This document shows positions 1 to 6,715 of a DNA stretch of 22,809 bases, piece by piece. This stretch comes from Sulfurimonas sp. (lineage in GTDB: Bacteria > Campylobacterota > Campylobacteria > Campylobacterales > Sulfurimonadaceae): contig JAMOSE010000211.1 of NCBI GenBank assembly GCA_027063215.1, positions 1 to 22,809 of the forward strand. Direction: 5' to 3'. Numbering within the stretch: the first letter of the stretch is position 1; the number at the start of each line of letters is the position of its first letter. Both the position numbers and the translations under genes were made by a program. The notes beneath the pieces are model-generated. The model had not been told where the DNA came from and did not search any database. It was given only the letters and a program-made list of their open reading frames with translations.

Positions 1-23
1 TAAATTATTTTTTAGGAATTTAT

Positions 24-1304
24 ATGCTTAGATTTGCAGCCGGTATTGCTGGTGATATGCACATTAGTGACCTGAGAGTCGCACTCTTTAATTATCTTGT
101 AGCAAAACAGCGTGGTGAAGATTTTATCATCCGTATTGAAGATATCGATAAAAAAAGAGCTATCGAAGGAAAAGATCAAGAACTTCTTGATCTGCTTGCT
201 TTGTTTGGAATTGAATATTCTCAGATAATACACCAGAGTCAAAATCTCAAATTTTATGCTGCAATGGCATTGCAACTGCTGCATGAAAAGAAGGCATTTA
301 GTTGTTTTTGTTCTGATGAATGGTTAGCAAAAAAAAGAGCTGAAGCCCAAGAGGCAGATAAAGATTACTTCTATGATGATGCCTGTAGAAATCTTCCTGC
401 TGAGCTTGTTATTGATAATACTGCACCTTTTAGAGTGAGAATTGTTCGTCCTGATTCAGCAATTGTACTTCATGATAAAATCAAAGGTGATATCAGTTTT
501 GATCCAGATACAATAGATAGTTTTGTCATTATGCATCAGGATAAGACAGCAACAGATACTTTTGCTGCTGCTGTTGATGATATGCTAAGTGATATTTCTG
601 CCATTGTTTGCAGCGAAGATCACGTAAAAAAGAGTGCCCAAGAGATTTATATTCGAGAGCAACTGGGTTATAAAAAAGAGATAGAGTATGCACACATTCC
701 TACGCTTGTAACAGATAAAGAAGATGAAAATGTACGTGTAAAATATCTTCTTGAAGAGGGATATCTTCCAGAAGCTATTTCAAATTATTTAATATCAATT
801 GGAAATACTTTACCTCAAGAGATTTTCACACTTCAAGAAGCAAAAGAGTGGTTCACTTTTAAAGATATTGGCACAAAGGCTGTTTCTTTTGATCTACAAA
901 AGCTTAAAGAGATTAATAAAGCACATCTTCAAAAGATGGATGCAATAGAACTTTCTCGCTATGTCGGCTTTGCAGATGCAGAGATTGGAGAGTTGGCCCG
1001 TCTCTATCTTGAGGAACTTAATACAACAAGAGAATTAAAGTTAAAGATAGCACCTATTTTTGAAGATCGCAAGATTCCAGAAGTATTGAAAGAACAAGTA
1101 CAAAATATTACTGAGATAATGAAGCAAGCACCCTACTTTGAAAGCTATGATGCGTTTAAAAGATATATCATAGACAAAAGTAATCTTAATGAAGATGAAT
1201 TTGAAAAATCACTTCGTATTGTACTGACAAACGCACAAGAAGGTCCTAAACTTGTTTTAATCTACAAGTATCTTAAAAACTATATTGGGGAGATTGTAAA
1301 ATGA
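24..1304 (+). CDS. gltX: Glutamyl-tRNA synthetase-like protein (GltX2 type), catalytic motifs eroded
   Basis: The 426-aa product aligns by eye along its full length with short campylobacterial GluRS (class I synthetase plus anticodon-binding C-terminus), which normally charges tRNA with glutamate. Retained family stretches include LRVALFNY (17-24), RIED (37-40), VDDML (184-188), SEDH (197-200), YLLEEGYLPEAI (241-252) and the C-terminal RIVLTNA (398-404). A GluRS-type zinc site is kept as C94-x-C96, Y117 and C121, with the spacing of E. coli C98/C100/Y121/C125. The signature active-site elements are changed: the usual FAPSPTG-x-x-HIGN reads FAAGIAGDMHISD, RGEDH reads CSEDH, PTYN reads ATDT, and KMSKR is missing, with TDKEDENVR (230-238) in its place. 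The ATG has AGGAA 5 nt upstream. The stop overlaps yggT by 4 bp. The ORF is intact, so I infer a pseudoenzyme or very young decay; normal charging activity is doubtful. Confidence 0.85.
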   Translation: MLRFAAGIAGDMHISDLRVALFNYLVAKQRGEDFIIRIEDIDKKRAIEGKDQELLDLLALFGIEYSQIIHQSQNLKFYAAMALQLLHEKKAFSCFCSDEWLAKKRAEAQEADKDYFYDDACRNLPAELVIDNTAPFRVRIVRPDSAIVLHDKIKGDISFDPDTIDSFVIMHQDKTATDTFAAAVDDMLSDISAIVCSEDHVKKSAQEIYIREQLGYKKEIEYAHIPTLVTDKEDENVRVKYLLEEGYLPEAISNYLISIGNTLPQEIFTLQEAKEWFTFKDIGTKAVSFDLQKLKEINKAHLQKMDAIELSRYVGFADAEIGELARLYLEELNTTRELKLKIAPIFEDRKIPEVLKEQVQNITEIMKQAPYFESYDAFKRYIIDKSNLNEDEFEKSLRIVLTNAQEGPKLVLIYKYLKNYIGEIVK

Positions 1305-1579
1305 TAACAGATATTATTTTAGGTATTGGAGGGATTGTTATCTCTCTTATTAATGTTTATATATGGGTGATAATTATCGCCGCACTGCTGAGTTTTGTAA
1401 ATCCGGATCCTTTTAATCCGATTGTACAGTTTTTATACAGAGTAACAAATCCTGCCTATGCCTTTGTAAGAAGATATATTCCTACAAATATAGGTGGTCT
1501 CGATTTTGCTCCGCTTATTATTATTATAGGTTTACAGGTACTTATAGTAATTCTATCTTCTGTTTTAAGAGCACTCTAA
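1301..1579 (+). CDS. yggT: YggT family membrane protein
   Basis: The 92-aa product is a small integral membrane protein of the YggT family. It has two hydrophobic segments, about residues 4-32 and 70-90, separated by a polar loop holding the family pattern of a proline/asparagine-rich turn (NPDPFNPIVQFLYRVTNP) followed by an arginine pair near residue 57. YggT proteins are linked to membrane organisation and osmotic or cell-division functions, but no biochemical activity is firmly established. The ATG overlaps the gltX-like stop as ATGA, with GGGGAG about 8 nt upstream inside that gene, so the two are translationally coupled. Its stop lies one base from the end of the convergent lipoprotein gene. 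Confidence 0.88.
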   Translation: MITDIILGIGGIVISLINVYIWVIIIAALLSFVNPDPFNPIVQFLYRVTNPAYAFVRRYIPTNIGGLDFAPLIIIIGLQVLIVILSSVLRAL

Positions 1580-1580
1580 C

Positions 1581-2045
1581 TCATTTATCTTTGATAAATT
1601 GCAAAGTAGCACTTGCTGCTTTGTTGGTTTTGACAGTAAGGTTTAAGATATTGTCCTCTTTTTGAAATCCGATAAGATAGTAATTGCTCCATGGTGCTTG
1701 AAATGACGTAAGTTTTGCAAATTTATTCTCTTTAGGAAGCTTTTCACGAAGTAATGAATTTCGATTATTAAGAAAAAAAGATGCTTTTTCATCTTTATCT
1801 TTTAAATAATAATAAACATAAAAGTATTCATTATCTTTATAAATTTTTGGAAAAACTTTATTGAGATAAACAACTGTAACTATGCCATGGATACTTTTAT
1901 CTTTTTTAATTTTAAATGTTTGAATATTATCTTCATTCCGCTCTTGTGTTGCACTCATATGAAACTGTTTAAAAGCATTGTGTTTTGCACATCCTGTTAA
2001 TAAAATAAAAAGTGTTCCTATTATACTTGATAAAAATATTTTCAT
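1581..2045 (-). CDS. Predicted lipoprotein, unknown function
   Basis: The 154-aa product has a lipoprotein signal: two hydrophobic stretches after MK, then the lipobox LTGC with the acylated cysteine at residue 19. The mature part is lysine- and aromatic-rich with no domain I recognise. It may form a small beta fold, judging from alternating hydrophobic residues. I infer anchoring in the inner or outer membrane facing the periplasm. It is a single gene, divergent from mobB and convergent with yggT. A good -10 box lies 32 bases upstream of its ATG. Function unknown. Confidence 0.75.
   Translation of the reverse strand: MKIFLSSIIGTLFILLTGCAKHNAFKQFHMSATQERNEDNIQTFKIKKDKSIHGIVTVVYLNKVFPKIYKDNEYFYVYYYLKDKDEKASFFLNNRNSLLREKLPKENKFAKLTSFQAPWSNYYLIGFQKEDNILNLTVKTNKAASATLQFIKDK
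1602..1623 (+). terminator. Stem-loop, possible terminator of gltX-yggT
   Basis: CAAAGTAGC pairs with GCTGCTTTG around an ACTT loop, giving 9 pairs with one U-G wobble on the + strand. It is followed by TTGGTTTT. It lies 22 bases past the yggT stop, inside the 3' end of the convergent lipoprotein gene. The wobble pairs only in the + strand transcript, which favours a role for gltX-yggT. The U-tract is weak. Confidence 0.35.
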
Positions 2046-2076
2046 TATTTCTGTTCTTTGTCTTGTTTTTTGTGAA

Positions 2077-2082
2077 ATTATA
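2077..2082 (-). promoter_or_regulatory. -10 box for the lipoprotein gene
   Basis: On the - strand the sequence reads GATATAATTT, a perfect TATAAT. It lies 32 bases upstream of the ATG at 2045, in the divergent region between the lipoprotein gene and mobB. A -35 element is usually weak or absent in this phylum, and I see none. Confidence 0.6.
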
Positions 2083-2103
2083 TCTTATTAAACACTTCTT
2101 TTG

Positions 2104-2109
2104 TATAAT
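2104..2109 (+). promoter_or_regulatory. -10 box for mobB-fbp
   Basis: A perfect TATAAT preceded by TTTTG lies 30 bases upstream of the TTG start I chose for mobB at 2140. Its presence argues against the upstream in-frame TTG at 2101, because that codon overlaps the promoter itself. Confidence 0.65.
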
Positions 2110-2139
2110 TGCTTAAAAATTAAATTTAAAGTTTTACAA

Positions 2140-2643
2140 TTGAATAAAAGATTAGCCGTTGCATTTACAGGACCCTCAAACAGTGGCAAAACAACACTGA
2201 TACTAAAAGTAGCACGAAAACTTATCCATGAATATGGATTAGAAGTTGCCATTATTAAGCATGATCCAAAAGATAAAGCCCGTTTTGATGTTGAAGGAAA
2301 AGACAGTTACAAGTTTAGTGATACAGGAGCAGAAGTTATTGTAACTTCTCCGCATCGTACAACGTACTTTTCACACAGACACTCAGAGCTTGAAGATATG
2401 ATAGGACTTTTTGGAAAATTTGATATCTTACTTGTTGAAGGACTTAAAAATCTTCCACTCCCTCGAATCAGTGTCTTTAGAAATTCAATTGATGAGGATT
2501 ATTTTTCCTATATGAATGCGTTGGCAATAGATGGAAGTATTGATCCAAAAAAGTATATGTTACCAAAGCGTGTGGATCTCTTGGATCTAAATAATGCAAA
2601 TGAAGTTATTCAATGGATATTTGCCAATGCAAAAAAAGTTTAA
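2140..2643 (+). CDS. mobB: Molybdopterin-guanine dinucleotide biosynthesis protein MobB
   Basis: This is a P-loop GTP-binding protein of the MobB family, an accessory factor for attaching GMP to molybdopterin to make the MGD cofactor of enzymes such as nitrate and formate reductases. Walker A is GPSNSGKTT (11-19), followed by family blocks IIKHDPKD and FDVEGKDSYKFSDTGAE and the late VEGLKNLPLPRI. I chose the TTG at 2140 (167 aa) over the in-frame TTG at 2101. Homology begins at once (NKRLAVAFTGPS), and a TATAAT box occupies the region before it. The ribosome site is weak (AAAG 8 nt upstream). It is followed after 20 bases by fbp. No molybdoenzyme gene is in view. Confidence 0.88.
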   Translation: MNKRLAVAFTGPSNSGKTTLILKVARKLIHEYGLEVAIIKHDPKDKARFDVEGKDSYKFSDTGAEVIVTSPHRTTYFSHRHSELEDMIGLFGKFDILLVEGLKNLPLPRISVFRNSIDEDYFSYMNALAIDGSIDPKKYMLPKRVDLLDLNNANEVIQWIFANAKKV

Positions 2644-2663
2644 AAAATTAAAAAGGATAAAAA

Positions 2664-3506
2664 TTGAGAGATATATTTGACGCAATACAAAAAAGTGCAA
2701 AGAGAATTAAAGTAGCAATTGATACAAAAGATATCGGTTATTCACAGCAAGAGAACTCTTCAGGAGAGACACAACTTGAGCTTGATATTCAATGTGATAT
2801 GATTATTGAAGAAGAGTTTTCCCGTGTAGCTTCCATTCATACAATCGCAAGTGAAGAAAAAGAGCATGAAGAACTCTTACATGAAAATGGAAAATACTTT
2901 ATCGCTTATGATCCGCTTGATGGTTCATCTTTGGTTGATGTAAACTTAAGTGTTGGTTCTATATTTGGAATTTATGAGGGTGCATTTAGTTCAGATAAAA
3001 TGGTAGCAGCCTGTTATGTTGTTTATGGTCCGCGTGTTGAGATGGTTTTTGTTGAGAACAAAGTTAAACTTTATCTGCTGCAAGCTGGAGATTTTGAGTT
3101 TGTAAAAGAGATCCGTCTCAATGAAAAAGGTAAACTGATGGCTCCGGGTGGAACACAGCAAAACTGGCCGACATATCACAAAGCTATGATTGACGGCTTC
3201 TTTGCTGAGGGTTACAGACTTCGCTATTCTGGTGGAATGGTACCGGATCTCCATCAGATCCTACTTAAAGGCGGTGGACTCTTTAGTTATCCTGCAACAA
3301 GTGACAAACCAGAAGGAAAACTGCGTCGTCTTTTTGAAGTATTTCCTTTTGCTTTTGTTTATGAAAAAGCAGGCGGAGAAGCAGTAGACGGGAAAGAGAG
3401 AATTTTAGATCTTTGTTGTGCGCATATTCATGATACATCACCATGTTTCTTTGGTTCAAAAAGTGAAGTAGCAAAAGTCAAAGAGGTTTATGCAGCGAAT
3501 GCATAA
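2664..3506 (+). CDS. fbp: Fructose-1,6-bisphosphatase class I
   Basis: This enzyme hydrolyses fructose 1,6-bisphosphate to fructose 6-phosphate and phosphate in gluconeogenesis and the Calvin-type or pentose pathways, in the cytosol. The metal-binding core DPLDGSS is at 83-89. Upstream ASEE (62-65) supplies further acidic ligands. RYSGGMVPDLHQIL (187-200) and the GKLRRLFE stretch (218-225) are substrate- and effector-site family blocks. At 280 aa it is shorter than the E. coli enzyme (about 330) and matches the short campylobacterial form. The start is TTG with AAAAGGA about 7 nt upstream. A small cysteine-protein gene overlaps its last 17 bases. Confidence 0.95.
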   Translation: MRDIFDAIQKSAKRIKVAIDTKDIGYSQQENSSGETQLELDIQCDMIIEEEFSRVASIHTIASEEKEHEELLHENGKYFIAYDPLDGSSLVDVNLSVGSIFGIYEGAFSSDKMVAACYVVYGPRVEMVFVENKVKLYLLQAGDFEFVKEIRLNEKGKLMAPGGTQQNWPTYHKAMIDGFFAEGYRLRYSGGMVPDLHQILLKGGGLFSYPATSDKPEGKLRRLFEVFPFAFVYEKAGGEAVDGKERILDLCCAHIHDTSPCFFGSKSEVAKVKEVYAANA

Positions 3507-3696
3507 GAGAGAAAAAGACAGATTTGAGATCTATCTTGATGAGATGATTAAGAAATTGCAAGCCTGTCAAATTGAAAAAAACCATAAAAGTTGCTCTCTT
3601 TGTTCACACTATCTAGCGTGTGAACTTCGAGATGAATATGTCAAAGCTGTTTATAACAGTATGTCAAAAGGCGATACCGGCGGATTTGAATTTTAA
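3490..3696 (+). CDS. Small four-cysteine protein, unknown function
   Basis: This is a 68-aa soluble protein I recognise only as a campylobacterial conserved hypothetical. It has an amphipathic, charged N-terminal helix (1-30), then C26 and the cluster C35-x2-C38-x-H40-x3-C44. A tail of highly conserved look, EYVKAVYNSMSKGDTGGFEF, ends the protein. Four cysteines and a histidine suggest metal binding, but no catalytic motif is visible. It starts inside fbp, overlapping by 17 bases. AAGAGG sits 3 nt before the first ATG and 12 nt before a second in-frame ATG at 3499, so the start is uncertain by three codons. The overlap implies translational coupling with fbp. Confidence 0.75.
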   Translation: MQRMHKREKDRFEIYLDEMIKKLQACQIEKNHKSCSLCSHYLACELRDEYVKAVYNSMSKGDTGGFEF

Positions 3697-3713
3697 AATC
3701 AAGAGTATTTCGA

Positions 3714-3719
3714 TAAAAT
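3714..3719 (+). promoter_or_regulatory. Possible -10 box for metG
   Basis: CGATAAAATA holds TAAAAT (5 of 6 to TATAAT) 31 bases before the metG TTG. AGGA follows 8 nt before the start. The spacing fits, but the sequence is AT-rich enough for chance. Confidence 0.4.
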
Positions 3720-3750
3720 ACAACTATAAATATTTCACAGGACTATAAAA

Positions 3751-5682
3751 TTGAGTAAATATATTACAACACCTATCTATTATGTAAACGGAGAGGCTCA
3801 TATTGGGCATGCTTATACAACTTTTATTGCAGATACAATGGCACGCTATGAGAGACTAAAAGGTGAGGATACTTTCTTTTTAACCGGAACAGATGAACAC
3901 GGACAAAAGATTGAAGAGTCAGCTGCAAAAGCAGGAAAGCCAACACAAGAGTTTGCAGATGAAATCAGTGCTACATTTAAAAATCTTTGGGATGAGTTTG
4001 GTATCAGCTATGACAAGTTTATAAGAACAACCGATGAAGAGCATATGCGCGGTGTTCAAAAAGCTTTTGAAGTGATGGTTGCAAAGGGTGATATCTACAA
4101 AGATTTCTATGAAGGTCACTACTGTGTAAGCTGTGAGACATTTTTTCCTGAAACACAACTTGTAGATGGTGAATTCTGTCCTGACTGCGGTCGTAGCACA
4201 AATGTAGTAAAAGAAGAGAGCTACTTCTTTAAACTCTCCAAGTATGAAGATAAGCTGTTAAAACATTATGAAGCCAATCCTGACTTTATTATGCCCAAAT
4301 CACGTGCAAACGAGGTTATCAACTTTGTAAAAGGTGGTCTTCGTGATCTCTCTGTTACACGTACATCATTTAGCTGGGGTGTGAAAATGCCAGCAAGCAT
4401 TAATGATGACAAGCATGTAATGTATGTATGGCTTGATGCCCTGCTTAACTATGTAACAGCACTTGGATATGGTGGTGATGAAGCAAAAATGAACTACTGG
4501 CCTGCTGATGTTCATTTTGTAGGAAAAGATATCTTACGTTTTCATGCTATTTACTGGCCTGCATTTTTAATGAGTCTTGATCTGCCACTTCCAAAACACA
4601 TTGGTGCACATGGATGGTGGACACGTGATGGTGAAAAAATGTCTAAATCAAAAGGTAATGTAGTCTCTCCTAAAGAGGTTGCAGATGCTTATGGTGTTGA
4701 AAATCTACGTTACTTTATGCTTCGTGAAGTTCCTTTTGGTCAAGATGGTGATTTTTCACAGCGTGCATTTATTGATCGTATCAACTCTGAACTCTCAAAC
4801 GATCTTGGAAACCTGCTCAACCGTATCATTGGTATGAGTGGGAAGTACAGTGATTTTGTGATTGACAGCAAAGATGTTGAGAAATACCATGCAAAAGAGC
4901 TTGCAAAAATGAATAAAGTACTTGACTCTCTGGATGCTTTGATGGAGAATCTTCAAACACACAGATACCTTGAAGAGTTATGGAAACTCTTTGCTATTGG
5001 AAATGGTGTTATTCAAGAGTATGCGCCATGGGTGAAGATGAAAAACAATCAAGAAGATGAGGCACTTGCTACAGTTGCACTTGTTGCTAATATCTTAGCA
5101 CGTGCTGCTATTATGCTTCATCCTGTGATGCCCGAAACAACAAAAATCATAGCTGACGGGCTCTCCTTTGAGATCAATAATGCAAGTTATAAAGAGCTCG
5201 TAATCGATAAAAAACTTCTAAAATTATTTAATATCAAGAAAGTTCCACCACTCTTTCCTCGTGTTGAGGAGCCATTAATGGTAGAAGCGCCAAAAGCCAA
5301 GCCAAACCCTCCAAAAGAGGAGAAAAAAGCTAAAGAGAGTTCAAAAGAAGATGACAATCTTATAGAAATTGGTCAGTTTTTTGAAACATCTCTTAAAATT
5401 GGTACAGTTATAGAAGCTGAAGAAGTTCCAAAGAGTAAAAAACTTCTCAAACTTCAAGTAGATCTTGGCGATGAGACACCAAGACAAATAGTTGCAGGAA
5501 TAAAAGAGTTTTATGCACCTGCTGATCTTGTAGATACACAAGTTTGTGTTGTCGCAAATCTTAAACCTGCAAAACTTATGGGAATGATGAGTGAAGGAAT
5601 GCTTCTTGCTGCCAAAGATGAAGATGGTCTGTGTCTAATTAGACCAGAAAAACCTAAAAAAGCAGGCACACCTATTGGATGA
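3751..5682 (+). CDS. metG: Methionyl-tRNA synthetase with C-terminal tRNA-binding domain
   Basis: This class I synthetase charges tRNA-Met in the cytosol. HIGH is at 17-20 and KMSKS at 296-300. A single zinc knuckle is formed by C125-x2-C128 and C143-x2-C146. The anticodon-binding helices follow. A lysine/proline-rich linker (about 505-530) then leads to a C-terminal EMAP/Trbp111-like OB-fold (about 535-643) with the block SKKLLKLQVDLG, which improves tRNA binding and dimerisation. The length, 643 aa, is usual for this fused form. The start is TTG. The stop overlaps the next gene by 4 bp (ATGA). All catalytic motifs are intact, in contrast with the glutamyl homologue upstream. Confidence 0.96.
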   Translation: MSKYITTPIYYVNGEAHIGHAYTTFIADTMARYERLKGEDTFFLTGTDEHGQKIEESAAKAGKPTQEFADEISATFKNLWDEFGISYDKFIRTTDEEHMRGVQKAFEVMVAKGDIYKDFYEGHYCVSCETFFPETQLVDGEFCPDCGRSTNVVKEESYFFKLSKYEDKLLKHYEANPDFIMPKSRANEVINFVKGGLRDLSVTRTSFSWGVKMPASINDDKHVMYVWLDALLNYVTALGYGGDEAKMNYWPADVHFVGKDILRFHAIYWPAFLMSLDLPLPKHIGAHGWWTRDGEKMSKSKGNVVSPKEVADAYGVENLRYFMLREVPFGQDGDFSQRAFIDRINSELSNDLGNLLNRIIGMSGKYSDFVIDSKDVEKYHAKELAKMNKVLDSLDALMENLQTHRYLEELWKLFAIGNGVIQEYAPWVKMKNNQEDEALATVALVANILARAAIMLHPVMPETTKIIADGLSFEINNASYKELVIDKKLLKLFNIKKVPPLFPRVEEPLMVEAPKAKPNPPKEEKKAKESSKEDDNLIEIGQFFETSLKIGTVIEAEEVPKSKKLLKLQVDLGDETPRQIVAGIKEFYAPADLVDTQVCVVANLKPAKLMGMMSEGMLLAAKDEDGLCLIRPEKPKKAGTPIG

Positions 5683-6701
5683 GACTTGAAAATATTTTAG
5701 CACTTACACATGGAGAGCTTACCAACTCTCCTTTTGTAAACTCTTTTGAAAATATTGTTTTTGAAGCAAAAGCTGTAAAGAGAGGAGATCTCTTTATGGC
5801 ATATGATGAAGAGATGATTGAAGAGGCTCTTTTTAACGGAGCATATGGAATTCTTTTTGATAAACCGACACAGATCAGAGATAATGAAACTGCCTGGATC
5901 AAAGTAGCCTCTTTAGATGAAGCACTCAAGCGAATTTTACGCTTTATGCTTATAGACAAAGAGATAGAAGTTTATGAGTGTAATGAAATTATTGTAAAAC
6001 TTGCCCTGCAGGTTATGAGTGAAGTAAATTTTATAGCCTTAGAGGGTGATATAAAAACACTCTATAAAACACTGCATAATCTTGAACATGGTTCTACGGT
6101 ACTTTTTAGTCCTGAACTTACACCTGCTGATCTCTTTACAAATATAAAAAAAATTCCTGCAAACTCCAGTGAATCTATCAACATTATAGAACAAACCCTT
6201 TTTGAAACCTCTTTTATTTATGATAATACTTTTTATGAGAGACAGCAACTCTCACCCTTTTTTATGCCTTATCTTGAGCAACTTCTGCATCTTTTTAAAA
6301 TTTTAAAGATCAACTTTCGCTTAAGAAAATTTATGCCAATAGATCATTTTGAAGCAGTTTTTACCAATAATAATTTTGAAATTAAAGAGTTTGGCAGCAG
6401 TGATACAGTGCTTATTTTTGAAAAGAGTACAACATTGATTCAACAAGAGATAGCATTTTTACAAAAACAGGCAAGCTGGGCAAATATACTCTATCTTATT
6501 CCACAAAAAGCTTTTGAAAGTTTAGATAAAGAGCTACAGAAAAATAAATATATCGTTATCTATAAAAATAAAAATGAGATAAAAAATCTTTTAAGAGCAC
6601 ATTCTTTTAATTTTGCACTTATTGTAGGAAGTGATAAATCAATACTCACGAAACCATTAATCAAACAAAACAGACTTTCATTGTTTGATTTTCCAAATTA
6701 A
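5679..6701 (+). CDS. MurF/MurE N-domain-like protein, no ATP-binding site seen
   Basis: This 340-aa protein opens like a Mur ligase N-terminal domain: KAVKRGDLFMAY (31-42) and ALFNGAYGILFD (50-61) match the substrate-binding domain that recognises the UDP-peptidoglycan precursor. After about residue 100 the resemblance fades. I find no GxxGKT/S P-loop or later Mur-ligase lysine motif, so ligase activity is unlikely. The C-terminal half (160-340) is rich in Phe, Leu and Lys and unrecognised. It is coupled to metG by an ATGA overlap. Campylobacterota commonly carry an unassigned gene after metG. Role in envelope metabolism is inference only. Confidence 0.6.
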   Translation: MRLENILALTHGELTNSPFVNSFENIVFEAKAVKRGDLFMAYDEEMIEEALFNGAYGILFDKPTQIRDNETAWIKVASLDEALKRILRFMLIDKEIEVYECNEIIVKLALQVMSEVNFIALEGDIKTLYKTLHNLEHGSTVLFSPELTPADLFTNIKKIPANSSESINIIEQTLFETSFIYDNTFYERQQLSPFFMPYLEQLLHLFKILKINFRLRKFMPIDHFEAVFTNNNFEIKEFGSSDTVLIFEKSTTLIQQEIAFLQKQASWANILYLIPQKAFESLDKELQKNKYIVIYKNKNEIKNLLRAHSFNFALIVGSDKSILTKPLIKQNRLSLFDFPN

Positions 6702-6715
6702 TCTAAAGGCTAACT

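Noticed and set aside
12..284. 90-codon - strand frame opposite the start of the gltX-like gene, considered as an antisense toxin or regulator.
   Set aside because: No ribosome site or promoter is visible and the frame mirrors the codons of the conserved gene on the other strand.
2101..2139. N-terminal extension of mobB from the TTG at 2101.
   Set aside because: The codon overlaps a TATAAT promoter box, and the extra 13 residues have no match to the family, which begins at NKRLAVAFTGPS.
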